The translations under genes were made by a program, and so were the position numbers. A stretch of 64,000 nucleotides of DNA, from positions 1 through 64,000 of the forward strand of contig PDTD01000010.1 of NCBI GenBank assembly GCA_002748755.1, given 5' to 3'. Below are positions 27,475 to 36,234 of the stretch, piece after piece. Position 1 is the stretch's first letter; each line of letters opens with the position of its first letter. Source of the stretch: Desulfobulbus propionicus (GTDB lineage Bacteria > Desulfobacterota > Desulfobulbia > Desulfobulbales > Desulfobulbaceae). A model generated the notes under the pieces. That model was not told the origin of the DNA. It saw only the letters and a program-made list of their open reading frames with translations, and made no database searches.

Positions 27475-28554
27475 ATGTTGTATCATGTTCTTTATCCCCT
27501 GCACGTTGACTGGAGCTGGCTCAATGTGTTCCGTTATATCACCTTCCGCACCATCATGGCCGCTGTGACCGCATTTGCTATAATGGTTCTTGCTGCCCCG
27601 CATTGCATTGCATGGCTCAAGCAGAGGCAGATCGGTCAGGTGATTCGGGAAGATGGTCCTGTGTCTCATTTTTCCAAGCAGGGTGTGCCGACCATGGGCG
27701 GGGCCCTGATTCTCTTTGCCATGATTCTTTCCTCGTTCCTCTGGACAGATCTCACCAATGGCCTGGTCTGGTTATTGATGACTATCAGTCTCTTTTTTGG
27801 GGTCATAGGCTCGGTTGATGACCTTAAAAAAATCAGAAAGGGGAATTCCCGAGGGTTGAGTGCTGGGGAAAAAATTGTACTGCAGGTCTTCGGGGCCTCC
27901 ATGGTGGGGTTGTACCTGATTGTGCATCCTGAATATGATGGCGCCCTGAGCCTGCCCTTTTTTAAAGGGATTCATCCTGATCTTGGCTGGTGGTATATGC
28001 CTTTTGCCGTCCTGATTATCGTCGGGGCATCCAATGCAGTCAACCTGACCGATGGCCTGGATGGACTGGCAGCAGGCCCGTTGATTATAACCGGCGCTGT
28101 GTATCTCATTTTCTCCTATGTGGCAGGGAATGCCGTCGTCTCTGGATACTTACAGATCCCCTATGTGCAGGGTGCCGGTGAGGTGGCTGTTTTCTGCGGG
28201 ACCCTGGTGGGCGCCTGTCTCGGGTTCCTTTGGTTCAACGCCTATCCGGCGCAGATTTTCATGGGGGATGCAGGATCCCTTTCCCTGGGAGGAACCGTTG
28301 GGGCTGTTGCCATCATTACCAAACAGGAGTTCCTGTTGGCTATCGTTGGCGGTATCTTCGTTATGGAGGCGCTTTCGGTCATCCTGCAGGTAGGATATTT
28401 CAAGATTTCAGGTGGAAAACGGATCTTTCTCATGGCTCCTTTTCATCACCATTTCGAGAAGAAAGGCTGGGTCGAACCCAAAATTGTTGTCCGTTTTTGG
28501 ATCGTTTCGGTCATTCTTGGCCTGATTGCTCTGGCCACCTTGAAGCTGAGGTAG
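27475..28554 (+). CDS. mraY: Phospho-MurNAc-pentapeptide transferase MraY
   Basis: A 359-residue integral membrane enzyme that makes lipid I from UDP-MurNAc-pentapeptide and undecaprenyl phosphate. About ten membrane helices are visible. Signature segments are VPTMGGALIL, GSVDDLKK (aspartate pair), NAVNLTDGLDGLAAGP, IFMGDAGSLSLGG and PFHHHFEKKGW (HHH motif). Length is normal. Confidence 0.96.
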   Translation: MLYHVLYPLHVDWSWLNVFRYITFRTIMAAVTAFAIMVLAAPHCIAWLKQRQIGQVIREDGPVSHFSKQGVPTMGGALILFAMILSSFLWTDLTNGLVWLLMTISLFFGVIGSVDDLKKIRKGNSRGLSAGEKIVLQVFGASMVGLYLIVHPEYDGALSLPFFKGIHPDLGWWYMPFAVLIIVGASNAVNLTDGLDGLAAGPLIITGAVYLIFSYVAGNAVVSGYLQIPYVQGAGEVAVFCGTLVGACLGFLWFNAYPAQIFMGDAGSLSLGGTVGAVAIITKQEFLLAIVGGIFVMEALSVILQVGYFKISGGKRIFLMAPFHHHFEKKGWVEPKIVVRFWIVSVILGLIALATLKLR

Positions 28555-28556
28555 TT

Positions 28557-29939
28557 ATGGAGCTGCGTACCTCCGATACAGCGGTTGTTCTTGGCTGCGG
28601 CAAGGCGGGCCTGTCTGCTGTCCGCTTTTTGCGCCAAATGGGTGTGCAGGTCCTGGTTTCGGAAAGCAGGGAAGAAAAGGACTTGCCCCTGGAGCTGATC
28701 GATGTCCTCCGAGAGCAGGCCACAGACTATGAATGCGGGGCGCATAACCTGGATTTTATACGGCAAGCGGATTTTCTGGTGCCAAGCCCAGGGGTTCCGC
28801 TGGATGCGAAGATTATCCAGGCCGCTCGCACCATGGGGGTGAACATATATGGGGAGCTGGGACTGGCGGCAGGTAGGTTCAAGGTGCCAGTGATCGCGGT
28901 AACAGGTTCCAACGGGAAAACAACGGTAACCGGTCTGGTTGGCAAATTGTTGGCCCAAAATGGGGCAAGGGTTTTTATTGGCGGCAATATCGGTACCCCC
29001 CTGCTTGATTTCTTTACCGATGGTCTTGTCTATGATGCAGCTGTGCTGGAACTGTCTTCTTTTCAGCTGGAGTTGGTCGGGGCCTTTCGAGCTGATGTCG
29101 CGGTTGTTCTCAACCTGAGCCCGGATCATCTGGACCGGCATCACAGTATGGAGCGGTACACAGAAGCTAAAAGAAATCTCCTGCGCAATCAAATTCCAGG
29201 CGATGCGGCTGTCTTGGGTGTCGACGACCCAGTGCTGAGAACCTGGGCAGCATATCCAGGAGTCAGGGTGTTGCGATTTGGACAGGATGCAGGGCATCAG
29301 GCATGGGTGCGGGACCATGACATCGTGTTGCAGGCTGAGGACGGACAGAAGACGGAGCGTTTTCCCCTGGAGGCCACCAGGCTCTCCTCCCTGGTGAATA
29401 GGCTGAACGCCGCCGCCGCAGTCCTGGCTGCTTCCAGTTACGGTGTGCCTCCAAAAGTTATACAGTCGGGTTTGGAGGCTTTTGTCCCCCCCCCACACAG
29501 AATGGAGCCGGTGGCCGTGCTAAATGGGGTTCGTTATATCAATGATTCCAAGGCTACCAACATCGGCGCCATGGCTGCGGCCCTGGCCAGCTGTAAGGAA
29601 TCGGTGGTACTGATCGCCGGCGGTCGCGATAAAAAAAGTGATTTCAGTTCAGTTATCACGCTTATGGCAGAAAAGGTGAAACACCTGATACTCATGGGCG
29701 AGGCTGCACCGATCATGGAGAACGCCTTTCAGGCCACGGTTCCGGTAACCAGGGTGCCGTCCATGAATGTGGCGGTAACAACTGCTGCAACCATGGCCTC
29801 TGAAGGGGATGTGGTTTTATTGGCGCCTGGCTGTGCCAGTTTTGATATGTATACTGGATATGACCACCGGGGCAGGGTTTTTACGGATTGTGTTGTCCAG
29901 CTGGCAAAACAGCACCTTGAGGGAGAAAGAGGACAATGA
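28557..29939 (+). CDS. murD: UDP-MurNAc-L-alanine:D-glutamate ligase MurD
   Basis: A 460-residue Mur ligase that adds D-glutamate. It has the N-terminal Rossmann-like VLGCGKAGLSAVRFL, the ATP loop VTGSNGKTTVTGLVGKLL, NLSPDHLDRH, and YINDSKATNIGAMAAAL in the C-terminal domain. It starts 2 bp after mraY; a longer frame inside mraY is a shadow. Its stop overlaps the start of the small cysteine-rich ORF (ATGA). Confidence 0.95.
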   Translation: MELRTSDTAVVLGCGKAGLSAVRFLRQMGVQVLVSESREEKDLPLELIDVLREQATDYECGAHNLDFIRQADFLVPSPGVPLDAKIIQAARTMGVNIYGELGLAAGRFKVPVIAVTGSNGKTTVTGLVGKLLAQNGARVFIGGNIGTPLLDFFTDGLVYDAAVLELSSFQLELVGAFRADVAVVLNLSPDHLDRHHSMERYTEAKRNLLRNQIPGDAAVLGVDDPVLRTWAAYPGVRVLRFGQDAGHQAWVRDHDIVLQAEDGQKTERFPLEATRLSSLVNRLNAAAAVLAASSYGVPPKVIQSGLEAFVPPPHRMEPVAVLNGVRYINDSKATNIGAMAAALASCKESVVLIAGGRDKKSDFSSVITLMAEKVKHLILMGEAAPIMENAFQATVPVTRVPSMNVAVTTAATMASEGDVVLLAPGCASFDMYTGYDHRGRVFTDCVVQLAKQHLEGERGQ

Positions 29940-30139
29940 TTACGATATGTTGCGAATGCGGGAGAAGGGAGCAGAATGGAAGGTGGAAAAAGGTGGGGGA
30001 CCTAGTCGATACCAGGCAGGTAAGTCACGGATACTGCCCTCCCTGTTTGGCCATGACCCTTAAGGCGTTTCATGAGGGTGTTTCTTCTCCGGCATGGACA
30101 CTGTCCCAGAGATCGGAAACATTGGGGGTGAGGTTCTGA
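29936..30139 (+). CDS. 67-residue Zn-ribbon-like ORF in the ftsW slot
   Basis: A small ORF translationally coupled to murD (ATGA overlap) and ending 4 bp before murG. It begins MITICCECGRREQNGRWKK and has a second cysteine pair in VSHGYCPPCL, together a likely four-cysteine zinc site. The CxxC ... W ... SHGxCPxC layout resembles the short C-terminal zinc module found after PAS or receiver domains in many delta-proteobacterial signalling proteins, here free-standing. It occupies the position where ftsW stands in most dcw clusters. It has no membrane segment, so it cannot be an FtsW remnant. Confidence 0.6.
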   Translation: MITICCECGRREQNGRWKKVGDLVDTRQVSHGYCPPCLAMTLKAFHEGVSSPAWTLSQRSETLGVRF

Positions 30140-30143
30140 GCGT

Positions 30144-31235
30144 ATGCGAATGGTTGTCACAGGAGGGGGCACCGGTGGACATCTGTTTCCTGGACTTGCC
30201 GTGGCCCGGGCTGCTCTGACTCTGGACAATACCACTAGGGTTTTGTATATTGCCACGCCCCGGAGTATGGACCAGATGGTACTGAGGTCTGAGCCTTTTG
30301 AGTGTACGACCATTCGAGGGTCGGGGCTCAAAGGTGTCGGCCTGGCTGGAACGCTGCAGAGCCTGTTTATCCAACCCTTGGCTGTTTTCGATGCTTGGCG
30401 CCTGCTGAGGCGGTTCCGGGCGGATATTGTTGTTGCCGTGGGTGGATATGTCACCGGTCCCGTGGTTTTCGCCGCCCGGCTGCTGGGTATTCCGGTTTGC
30501 GTTCATGAACAGAATGCTGTTCCAGGCTTGGCCAACAGACTTGCTGGCAGGCTGGCCAGTGTCATTTGTACCTCTATTCCCTGTGGCGAATATTTTCCCG
30601 CCGACAAGGTGGTGCAGACAGGTAATCCGGTTCGCAGGGAAATCCTGCAAAGTGTTCGGCAGGTTTCGACTGCAAATAGAAAAAAACCAACTGTACTGGT
30701 CCTTGGCGGGAGCCAGGGCGCGCACCGTGTCAATGAATTGATGGTGGAGGCCGCTGTCTTGCTGCACCAGCGTGGCGTGGCGCTGGAGATTATCCATCAG
30801 ACCGGAGAAAAGGATATGGCAATGGTACAAAGGACGTATGAAGAGGCAGGAGTTGTGGCGACCGTGTGCTCTTTTTTTTCAGATATGGCAGATCGTTATA
30901 GCCAGGCTGATATAGTGGTTTCCAGGGCCGGGGCCACCACGCTGGCAGAACTGGCGGTAACTGGGCTGCCTGCTTTGCTGATACCCTACCCACATGCCGC
31001 TGATAACCACCAGCTCGGCAATGCCCACTATTATGCCCGTTTGGGTGGGTGCGAAGTGTTTGAACAGCAGCAGACAGAACCAGCCGTCCTGGCGGCTCGC
31101 CTCCAGGAATTGCTTGCTGACTGCGAACAAAGAGAGCGGATGGGAGCGTGTATGCGCTCTGCGGCAACACCCGAGGCAACAAAGAACATCCTCAAACAGT
31201 GCCAGATGCTCGTGCAAAAAAGAACAGTCACCTGA
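30144..31235 (+). CDS. murG: Lipid II synthase MurG
   Basis: A 363-residue GT28 glycosyltransferase on the inner face of the membrane, adding GlcNAc to lipid I. The N-terminal loop GGGTGGHLFPGLAVA, the GGYVTGPVVFAARLLG segment, the glycine-rich LGGSQGAHRVNE loop and the UDP-GlcNAc site (SRAGATTLAELAVTGLP, then IPYPHAADNHQ) are all present. It starts 4 bp after the small ORF and ends 6 bp before murC. Confidence 0.95.
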   Translation: MRMVVTGGGTGGHLFPGLAVARAALTLDNTTRVLYIATPRSMDQMVLRSEPFECTTIRGSGLKGVGLAGTLQSLFIQPLAVFDAWRLLRRFRADIVVAVGGYVTGPVVFAARLLGIPVCVHEQNAVPGLANRLAGRLASVICTSIPCGEYFPADKVVQTGNPVRREILQSVRQVSTANRKKPTVLVLGGSQGAHRVNELMVEAAVLLHQRGVALEIIHQTGEKDMAMVQRTYEEAGVVATVCSFFSDMADRYSQADIVVSRAGATTLAELAVTGLPALLIPYPHAADNHQLGNAHYYARLGGCEVFEQQQTEPAVLAARLQELLADCEQRERMGACMRSAATPEATKNILKQCQMLVQKRTVT

Positions 31236-31241
31236 GCTTTA

Positions 31242-32672
31242 ATGTATAGAAAGAATCAACATATTCATTTTGTAGGCATTGGCGGCATTGGCATGTCCGG
31301 CATAGCGGAACTTTTGCTCAGCCTGGGGTACAGGGTAAGCGGCTCGGACCTGGCTGCCTCCCAGTTGACAAGGTGCCTGGAGAAGCAGGGAGCAGTGGTC
31401 CACAGAGGGCACCGGAAGGAGTGGGTCAAAGGCGCCGATGTCGTGGTTACCTCAACAGCCATAGCAGCAGATAACCCGGAAGTCCTGCAGGCCAGGGAAG
31501 AGCATATTCCAGTCATTGCCCGGGCCGAAATGCTGGCGGAGCTGATGCGGCTGAAAAAGTATGGTATAGCCGTTGCCGGGAGTCATGGAAAGACCTCGAC
31601 CACATCTCTGGTGGCCACGGTACTAGCGGAGGCGGGATTGGATCCGACTGTCGTGGTTGGGGGCAAGGTGGACAGCCTGGGCAGTAATGCCAGGCTGGGA
31701 GCAGGTGAGTTCCTGGTTGCTGAGGCTGACGAGAGTGACGGCTCCTTTTTAAAACTATCGCCTGTGATTGAGGTGGTGACGAATATTGATCTGGAGCACC
31801 TGGAGTATTATCGGGATCTCAACCACATCAAAGAGGTGTTCCTTAAGTTTATAGACCGGCTGCCTTTTTATGGCGCGGCCATTGTCTGTAAGGATGATAC
31901 CAATATCGCTCAAATCCTGCCGCAGATACAGAAAAGAACCGTCACCTATGGACTCTCTGAGCAGGCAGACATTCACGCGACCCGGATCGTTTCCCTGGGC
32001 ATGGGCAATGAGTTTGTCGTCCGGTATCAGGGTGAAGAATTGGGCGTTGTCAGGCTGCCCCGGCCAGGCAGACATACCATTTACAATAGCCTGGCCGCCA
32101 TAGCTGTCGGCCTGGAACTGGAAATAGATTTTGCCCTCATTGTCAGGGCGTTGGAACAATTTCAGGGCGTGGAGCGACGACTGCAGGAGAAGGGCGAGCA
32201 GCAGGGCGTCCTGGTGGTTGACGACTATGGGCATCATCCGACTGAAATCAAGGCAACCTTGAGCGCCATACGTGATGGATGGCCGGACCGGAGGCTGGTG
32301 GTGGCCTTTCAGCCACATCGCTACAGCCGGACCAGGGGACTGTTTCAAGAGTTTACCGCCTCTTTTCATAGAGCAGATATCCTGGTTATGTGCGATATTT
32401 ATCCAGCCGGGGAGGACCCCATTGAGGGGGTCTCCGCCGCCGCCCTCCTGGATGCCATCAAATTGCATGGTCAAAAGAATACCAGGCTGCTGGCTAATCT
32501 GACTGCGGAGCCGGCAGCACTTCTGGATATCCTGAGACCAGGGGACCTTCTGTTGACCCTGGGCGCAGGAAATATCGTGTGTGTGGGAGAACAGGTGCTT
32601 GCCCTTTTAGCCCGCAATTCTCATGAACATTTTGTCTCAGCTGAGAAAAAAGAAACAAAAACAGATGGGTGA
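31242..32672 (+). CDS. murC: UDP-MurNAc:L-alanine ligase MurC
   Basis: A 476-residue Mur ligase. It shows [19 protein letters not shown], the ATP loop [29 protein letters not shown], and [16 protein letters not shown] with FQPHRYSRT in the C-terminal domain. The normal end is near [19 protein letters not shown]. About 20 residues follow ([14 protein letters not shown] and beyond), encoded by a dispersed R2 repeat that has merged into the reading frame, so the tail is probably a recent addition. Confidence 0.95.
   Translation: MYRKNQHIHFVGIGGIGMSGIAELLLSLGYRVSGSDLAASQLTRCLEKQGAVVHRGHRKEWVKGADVVVTSTAIAADNPEVLQAREEHIPVIARAEMLAELMRLKKYGIAVAGSHGKTSTTSLVATVLAEAGLDPTVVVGGKVDSLGSNARLGAGEFLVAEADESDGSFLKLSPVIEVVTNIDLEHLEYYRDLNHIKEVFLKFIDRLPFYGAAIVCKDDTNIAQILPQIQKRTVTYGLSEQADIHATRIVSLGMGNEFVVRYQGEELGVVRLPRPGRHTIYNSLAAIAVGLELEIDFALIVRALEQFQGVERRLQEKGEQQGVLVVDDYGHHPTEIKATLSAIRDGWPDRRLVVAFQPHRYSRTRGLFQEFTASFHRADILVMCDIYPAGEDPIEGVSAAALLDAIKLHGQKNTRLLANLTAEPAALLDILRPGDLLLTLGAGNIVCVGEQVLALLARNSHEHFVSAEKKETKTDG
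32608..32640 (-). repeat. Dispersed repeat family R2, copy 2 (inside murC end)
   Basis: Plus strand TAGCCCGCAATTCTC then ATGAACATTTTGTCTCAG; matches 7506-7535 and the reverse of 52379-52411. It encodes part of the MurC C-terminus. Confidence 0.65.
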
Positions 32673-32674
32673 GC

Positions 32675-32722
32675 AAAAACACCCGCACCTGAAACCGCCT
32701 GAACTGATGGGCAATCCGGGCT
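32675..32722 (+). repeat. Dispersed repeat family R1, copy 4 (full 48 nt)
   Basis: Starts AAAAACACC, continues ACCTGAA and GCCTGAACTGATGGG, and ends CAATCCGGGCT. It fills most of the murC-murB gap and begins 3 bases after the murC stop. Confidence 0.7.
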
Positions 32723-32743
32723 AACCCGAAAAGGTTGAAAAGT

Positions 32744-33676
32744 ATGCCTCAACAGACCATGGACAGCCTCGCCAGCCAGCGGCTTGATATTCGCCTAAAC
32801 GTGAATATGGGAGCCTTTACCACCCTTGGAGCAGGGGGACAGGCGCAGGCACTTGTCGATGTCCGGGATCTGGAAGCCTTACGTGCTCTGCTGTCCTGGT
32901 GCAGGGAAAACACTATCAGGTGGCAGGTGATCGGCGCAGGATCCAATGTGTTGGTCGCATCAGACCATTTTCCTGGTATTTTTGTACGGCTCCGGGGAGC
33001 ATTCAAGGAGGTGGCAGCCCCAGTCAGCGCAGCAGGGACCGGGGCAGAGGTGCTGGTGCAGGTGGGTGCAGGATACAGCTTATCTCGACTGGCCTGGTCA
33101 TGCGCCGGGAAATCATTGAGCGGTCTTGAGTGGGCTGTTGGCATACCGGGGACCGTGGGCGGCGCTATCTGTATGAATGCCGGGGCCTATGGCAGCACCA
33201 TGGGAGCGCATATTGAAGATCTTGCATGTTTGGACCACCGAGGCAGGCTTCATATCTTGTCTGCTAGGCAATTAGGTTTTCGGTACAGAAAAACAGTATT
33301 TCCTGATAATATTGTCGGGCCATCTCCTGTAATTCTTGGTACAACTGTAGTCTTGCAACTCGATGATGGCCGGGCTATTCAGGAACGGTGCCGAGCAAAT
33401 AGGCGGCAAAGAAAACAGAAATTACCAGGAGGTGTTGGTACCGCAGGATCGTTTTTTAAGAATCCCAGTGGCGATTATGCTGGCCGCCTTATAGATGCCG
33501 CCGGTCTCAAAGGAACAAGAGTCGGAGACGCGGAAGTATCTTTCAGACATGCCAATGTTATAATCAATAGAGGGCAGGCAACAGCGACGGACATCGTTGC
33601 TCTCATGCAGGTCGTTCAGGCAGAGGTTAAAAATCAATCGGGGATTGATTTGGAACCTGAAGTGCAAATTTTTTGA
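32744..33676 (+). CDS. murB: UDP-N-acetylenolpyruvoylglucosamine reductase MurB
   Basis: A 310-residue FAD enzyme making UDP-MurNAc. FAD-binding segments are TTLGAGGQAQAL, GAGSNVLV and the GIPGTVGGAICMNAGAYG loop. The catalytic serine lies in GTAGSFFKNP, and a C-terminal glutamate in DLEPEVQIF is as expected for type I enzymes. An in-frame TTG at 32735 or ATG at 32759 could also be used; the ATG at 32744 follows AAAGG. Confidence 0.94.
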   Translation: MPQQTMDSLASQRLDIRLNVNMGAFTTLGAGGQAQALVDVRDLEALRALLSWCRENTIRWQVIGAGSNVLVASDHFPGIFVRLRGAFKEVAAPVSAAGTGAEVLVQVGAGYSLSRLAWSCAGKSLSGLEWAVGIPGTVGGAICMNAGAYGSTMGAHIEDLACLDHRGRLHILSARQLGFRYRKTVFPDNIVGPSPVILGTTVVLQLDDGRAIQERCRANRRQRKQKLPGGVGTAGSFFKNPSGDYAGRLIDAAGLKGTRVGDAEVSFRHANVIINRGQATATDIVALMQVVQAEVKNQSGIDLEPEVQIF

Positions 33677-33690
33677 TTTGTAGAATATCT

Positions 33691-34635
33691 ATGGCTGCCT
33701 ACATCCCCCAGAAGAGTTTTTCACCAACTCCGTGGAAAAGAAAAACACAGAAGATAAGGTACCGGGTGCGGGAGTGGTTGCGCGTCTGGTTGCCGGGGCG
33801 TGCCCGTACGCCCTTATCCCAAAAGACCCTTGCCGCAATACAGAGACAAAAAACGTCTCCTGTCACCTTCTGCACCAGGCTGTGTACCCTGCTTGTTTGT
33901 GGTGGGATCATTGCGGTGGCTGGGTATTTTGGGTTCCAACTCGTGCAAAAATCTGATGTTTTTCATCTCGCAGAGATTGAGATCAGCGGAAACAAGGTCA
34001 CAAGCCGCCAAAATATTCTCAATGCCGCCGGGGTGGACCGAGGTGATTCTCTGATTGGTATGCGCCCTCTGGAAATAGAACAGCGATTGGAATCGCTGGA
34101 TCACATAGCCGTAGCAGAGGTGAAAAGACACTGGCCATCGACCTTGAAGATTCAGGTGCTGGAGTTTTTTCCTGTTGCCATGGTGTATGTGGAAAATCCA
34201 GCCGGGGATGTCCTGTATTACATGGATCAAGCCGGGAAACTGTTTGCAGCGAGGGGGCAGGGGCAGGAGATTGATTTTCCCGTGATCACGGGTATTCAGA
34301 TACCTGATCTACAAACAAATGTTTCCTTGCCGGATGACGGGTTGACCGGGGAGGCAATCACCCTTCTGCGGCTGGCGGCGCAGGGTAATGTGGTGTTACC
34401 TATCCAGTCCATTTCGGAAATACATCTGGACAGGCACAAGGGCGTGGTGCTGTATCTCGTGGAGACACCCTTCCCTATTTATTTCGGACAGGATGACATG
34501 GAAGCCAAGTATAATAGGCTGGTTGACATCCTTGATCAACGGTACAGGGAAAAAACTATTGATGGAGTACAGGCTATTCGCATGGATTATATGCACAACA
34601 AGGTACTGGTTGCCAAGGCGGAGGCAGAGAGGTGA
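33691..34635 (+). CDS. ftsQ: Cell division protein FtsQ
   Basis: A 314-residue bitopic protein linking the cytoplasmic and periplasmic division machinery. A long, very basic cytoplasmic part (1-65) is followed by one membrane helix (about 70-92), a POTRA domain starting FHLAEIEISGNKVTSRQNIL and the beta domain (ISEIHLDRHKGVVLYL). The ATG at 33691 is preferred over the TTG at 33673 inside the murB stop. It overlaps ftsA by GTGA. Confidence 0.9.
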   Translation: MAAYIPQKSFSPTPWKRKTQKIRYRVREWLRVWLPGRARTPLSQKTLAAIQRQKTSPVTFCTRLCTLLVCGGIIAVAGYFGFQLVQKSDVFHLAEIEISGNKVTSRQNILNAAGVDRGDSLIGMRPLEIEQRLESLDHIAVAEVKRHWPSTLKIQVLEFFPVAMVYVENPAGDVLYYMDQAGKLFAARGQGQEIDFPVITGIQIPDLQTNVSLPDDGLTGEAITLLRLAAQGNVVLPIQSISEIHLDRHKGVVLYLVETPFPIYFGQDDMEAKYNRLVDILDQRYREKTIDGVQAIRMDYMHNKVLVAKAEAER

Positions 34636-35864
34636 AAATCAAAGGCGATTTTGAGATGAGAGAGGCAGGTGAACTGGTTGCTGGCCTTGATATCGGGACC
34701 ACCAAAGTGCTGGCTGTAATCGGGGAGGTCTTTCATGACAGAATCGATATCATAGGTGTGGGTACAGCAGCTTCAAGCGGATTAAAAAAAGGCGTGGTGG
34801 TCAACATTGAAGGCATTGTCCAGGCCATTCGCGAAGCGGTGCGCATTGCTTCGGATATGGCGGGGTGCGATATCGAAACCGTCTATGTGGGCATTGCCGG
34901 TAACCATATCAAGGGGTTCAACTCTCCAGGCATCGTTGCCGTAAACAATCAAGAGATCAGGGAGAAGCATATTGAGGCTGTGATCCAGGCTGCACAGACT
35001 GTGAAAATTTCCGATAATCAACAGATCGTGCATGTGCTCCCTCAGGAATATATGGTTGATGACCATACCGGTATCCAGAACCCGTTGGGGATGACAGGGG
35101 TTCGTCTGGTGACCAACGTGCATATCGTCACTGCAGATGTCACGGCCTTGCACAACCTCGTTACGAGCTGTAACAGGGCCGGTCTGGGCGTTTCAGAAAT
35201 AGTGCTCGAATCCGTAGCATCTTCCCATGCCGTCTTGGGTAAAGACGAAATGGATCTTGGGGTCGCGTTGGTTGATATAGGGGGCGGCACCACGGATCTG
35301 GCCATCTTTTATAACGGCACCGTTAAGCACACCTGGGAACTGGCGCTTGGGGGGAACAATTTGACCAATGACCTCAGTGTGGGGCTGCGCACGCCGCTGC
35401 TGGAAGCCGAGGAATTGAAGTATCTCTATGGAGGCGCTCTCTCCTCAATGGTCAAGGAAAACCATATTATTGAGGTGCCCACAGTTGGGGATCGCAAATC
35501 GAGGAAGGTGTCGCAGCGGGTCTTGGTGGAAATCCTGGAGGCCCGTATAGAAGAAATTTTGCAGATGGTCAACAAGAATATCCATACCAGTGGCTATCGC
35601 AACCGCATCAATTCCGGCATTGTGCTGACAGGGGGGACCGCCTTGTTGGCCAATATTGTCGAGATGGCTGAACAGATTTTTGATATGCCTGTTCGGGTTG
35701 GCTACCCGGGAGAAGTCGGAGGACGCAGTGAAGATATCAACTCTCCCAGGTGCACCACAGGCGTGGGCTTGGTTTTGTACGGCAGTCAGGCAAGGACGTT
35801 TGCTCCCAGGGATAGCGGAAGAATCCTGGCAAAGTTCAAACACTGGTTAAAAAATATTATCTGA
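34632..35864 (+). CDS. ftsA: Cell division protein FtsA
   Basis: A 410-residue actin-like ATPase that anchors FtsZ to the membrane. Phosphate 1 is VAGLDIGTTKVLAVIGE (about 16-32), phosphate 2 is VDIGGGTTDLAIF, and the adenosine motif is GIVLTGGTALL. The 1C domain is present. The last residues (GRILAKFKHWLKNII) form the amphipathic membrane-targeting helix. GTG start overlapping ftsQ. It is the last gene before a terminator-like hairpin and the 370-bp gap to ftsZ. Confidence 0.96.
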   Translation: MKIKGDFEMREAGELVAGLDIGTTKVLAVIGEVFHDRIDIIGVGTAASSGLKKGVVVNIEGIVQAIREAVRIASDMAGCDIETVYVGIAGNHIKGFNSPGIVAVNNQEIREKHIEAVIQAAQTVKISDNQQIVHVLPQEYMVDDHTGIQNPLGMTGVRLVTNVHIVTADVTALHNLVTSCNRAGLGVSEIVLESVASSHAVLGKDEMDLGVALVDIGGGTTDLAIFYNGTVKHTWELALGGNNLTNDLSVGLRTPLLEAEELKYLYGGALSSMVKENHIIEVPTVGDRKSRKVSQRVLVEILEARIEEILQMVNKNIHTSGYRNRINSGIVLTGGTALLANIVEMAEQIFDMPVRVGYPGEVGGRSEDINSPRCTTGVGLVLYGSQARTFAPRDSGRILAKFKHWLKNII

Positions 35865-35982
35865 AGCAGATACCGGTTGCTGCACAGGGCGTTGGAAAAA
35901 ACCGGATAGCATATTGCAAGTTTCTCGCAAATTTGCAACACTTATAGCATAAGTATAAGAGCATGCTTTGAGCTGACTGGAC

Positions 35983-36006
35983 AGGTACTCTCAGTACCCT
36001 TTTTTA
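35983..36006 (+). terminator. Terminator or attenuator between ftsA and ftsZ
   Basis: GGTACT and AGTACC form a stem with loop CTC, followed by CTTTTTT. It lies 119 bp after ftsA. A promoter-like TTTGCA...TATAAG sits just upstream (about 35930-35965), so it could also act as an attenuator for transcripts running into ftsZ. Confidence 0.65.
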
Positions 36007-36234
36007 AGCATGTATGCTCAGGCGGAGCTGCATGCAGGTGCAGCCCTCAGAGATGTCCTGCAGGACCTTTACGTACCTGCGGCTAACCGCGCTGTACCCA
36101 GCCGATGAATAACGCAATGCATAGCTGTAAGGAGGTCCTTCGGTGGTACCTCAGAGCGCGTACAGCGTCTATGGAGAGTGTACAATACTATCAGATTGTC
36201 GTGAATTAAGAAACTCAGATTGTGGGAGAATCAT
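36007..36234 (+). promoter_or_regulatory. Structured leader upstream of ftsZ
   Basis: The 228 bases before ftsZ hold several helices: GTCCTGCAGGAC (palindrome near 36055), CGCTGTAC (36090-36097) pairing with GTACAGCG (36160-36167), and GAGGTCC with GG...ACCTC inside it. No ORF is evident. It is a candidate regulatory leader. Confidence 0.4.

Noticed and set aside
28446-29498. 350-codon open frame antisense to murD
   Set aside because: Shadow of murD, with low-complexity composition and no start context.
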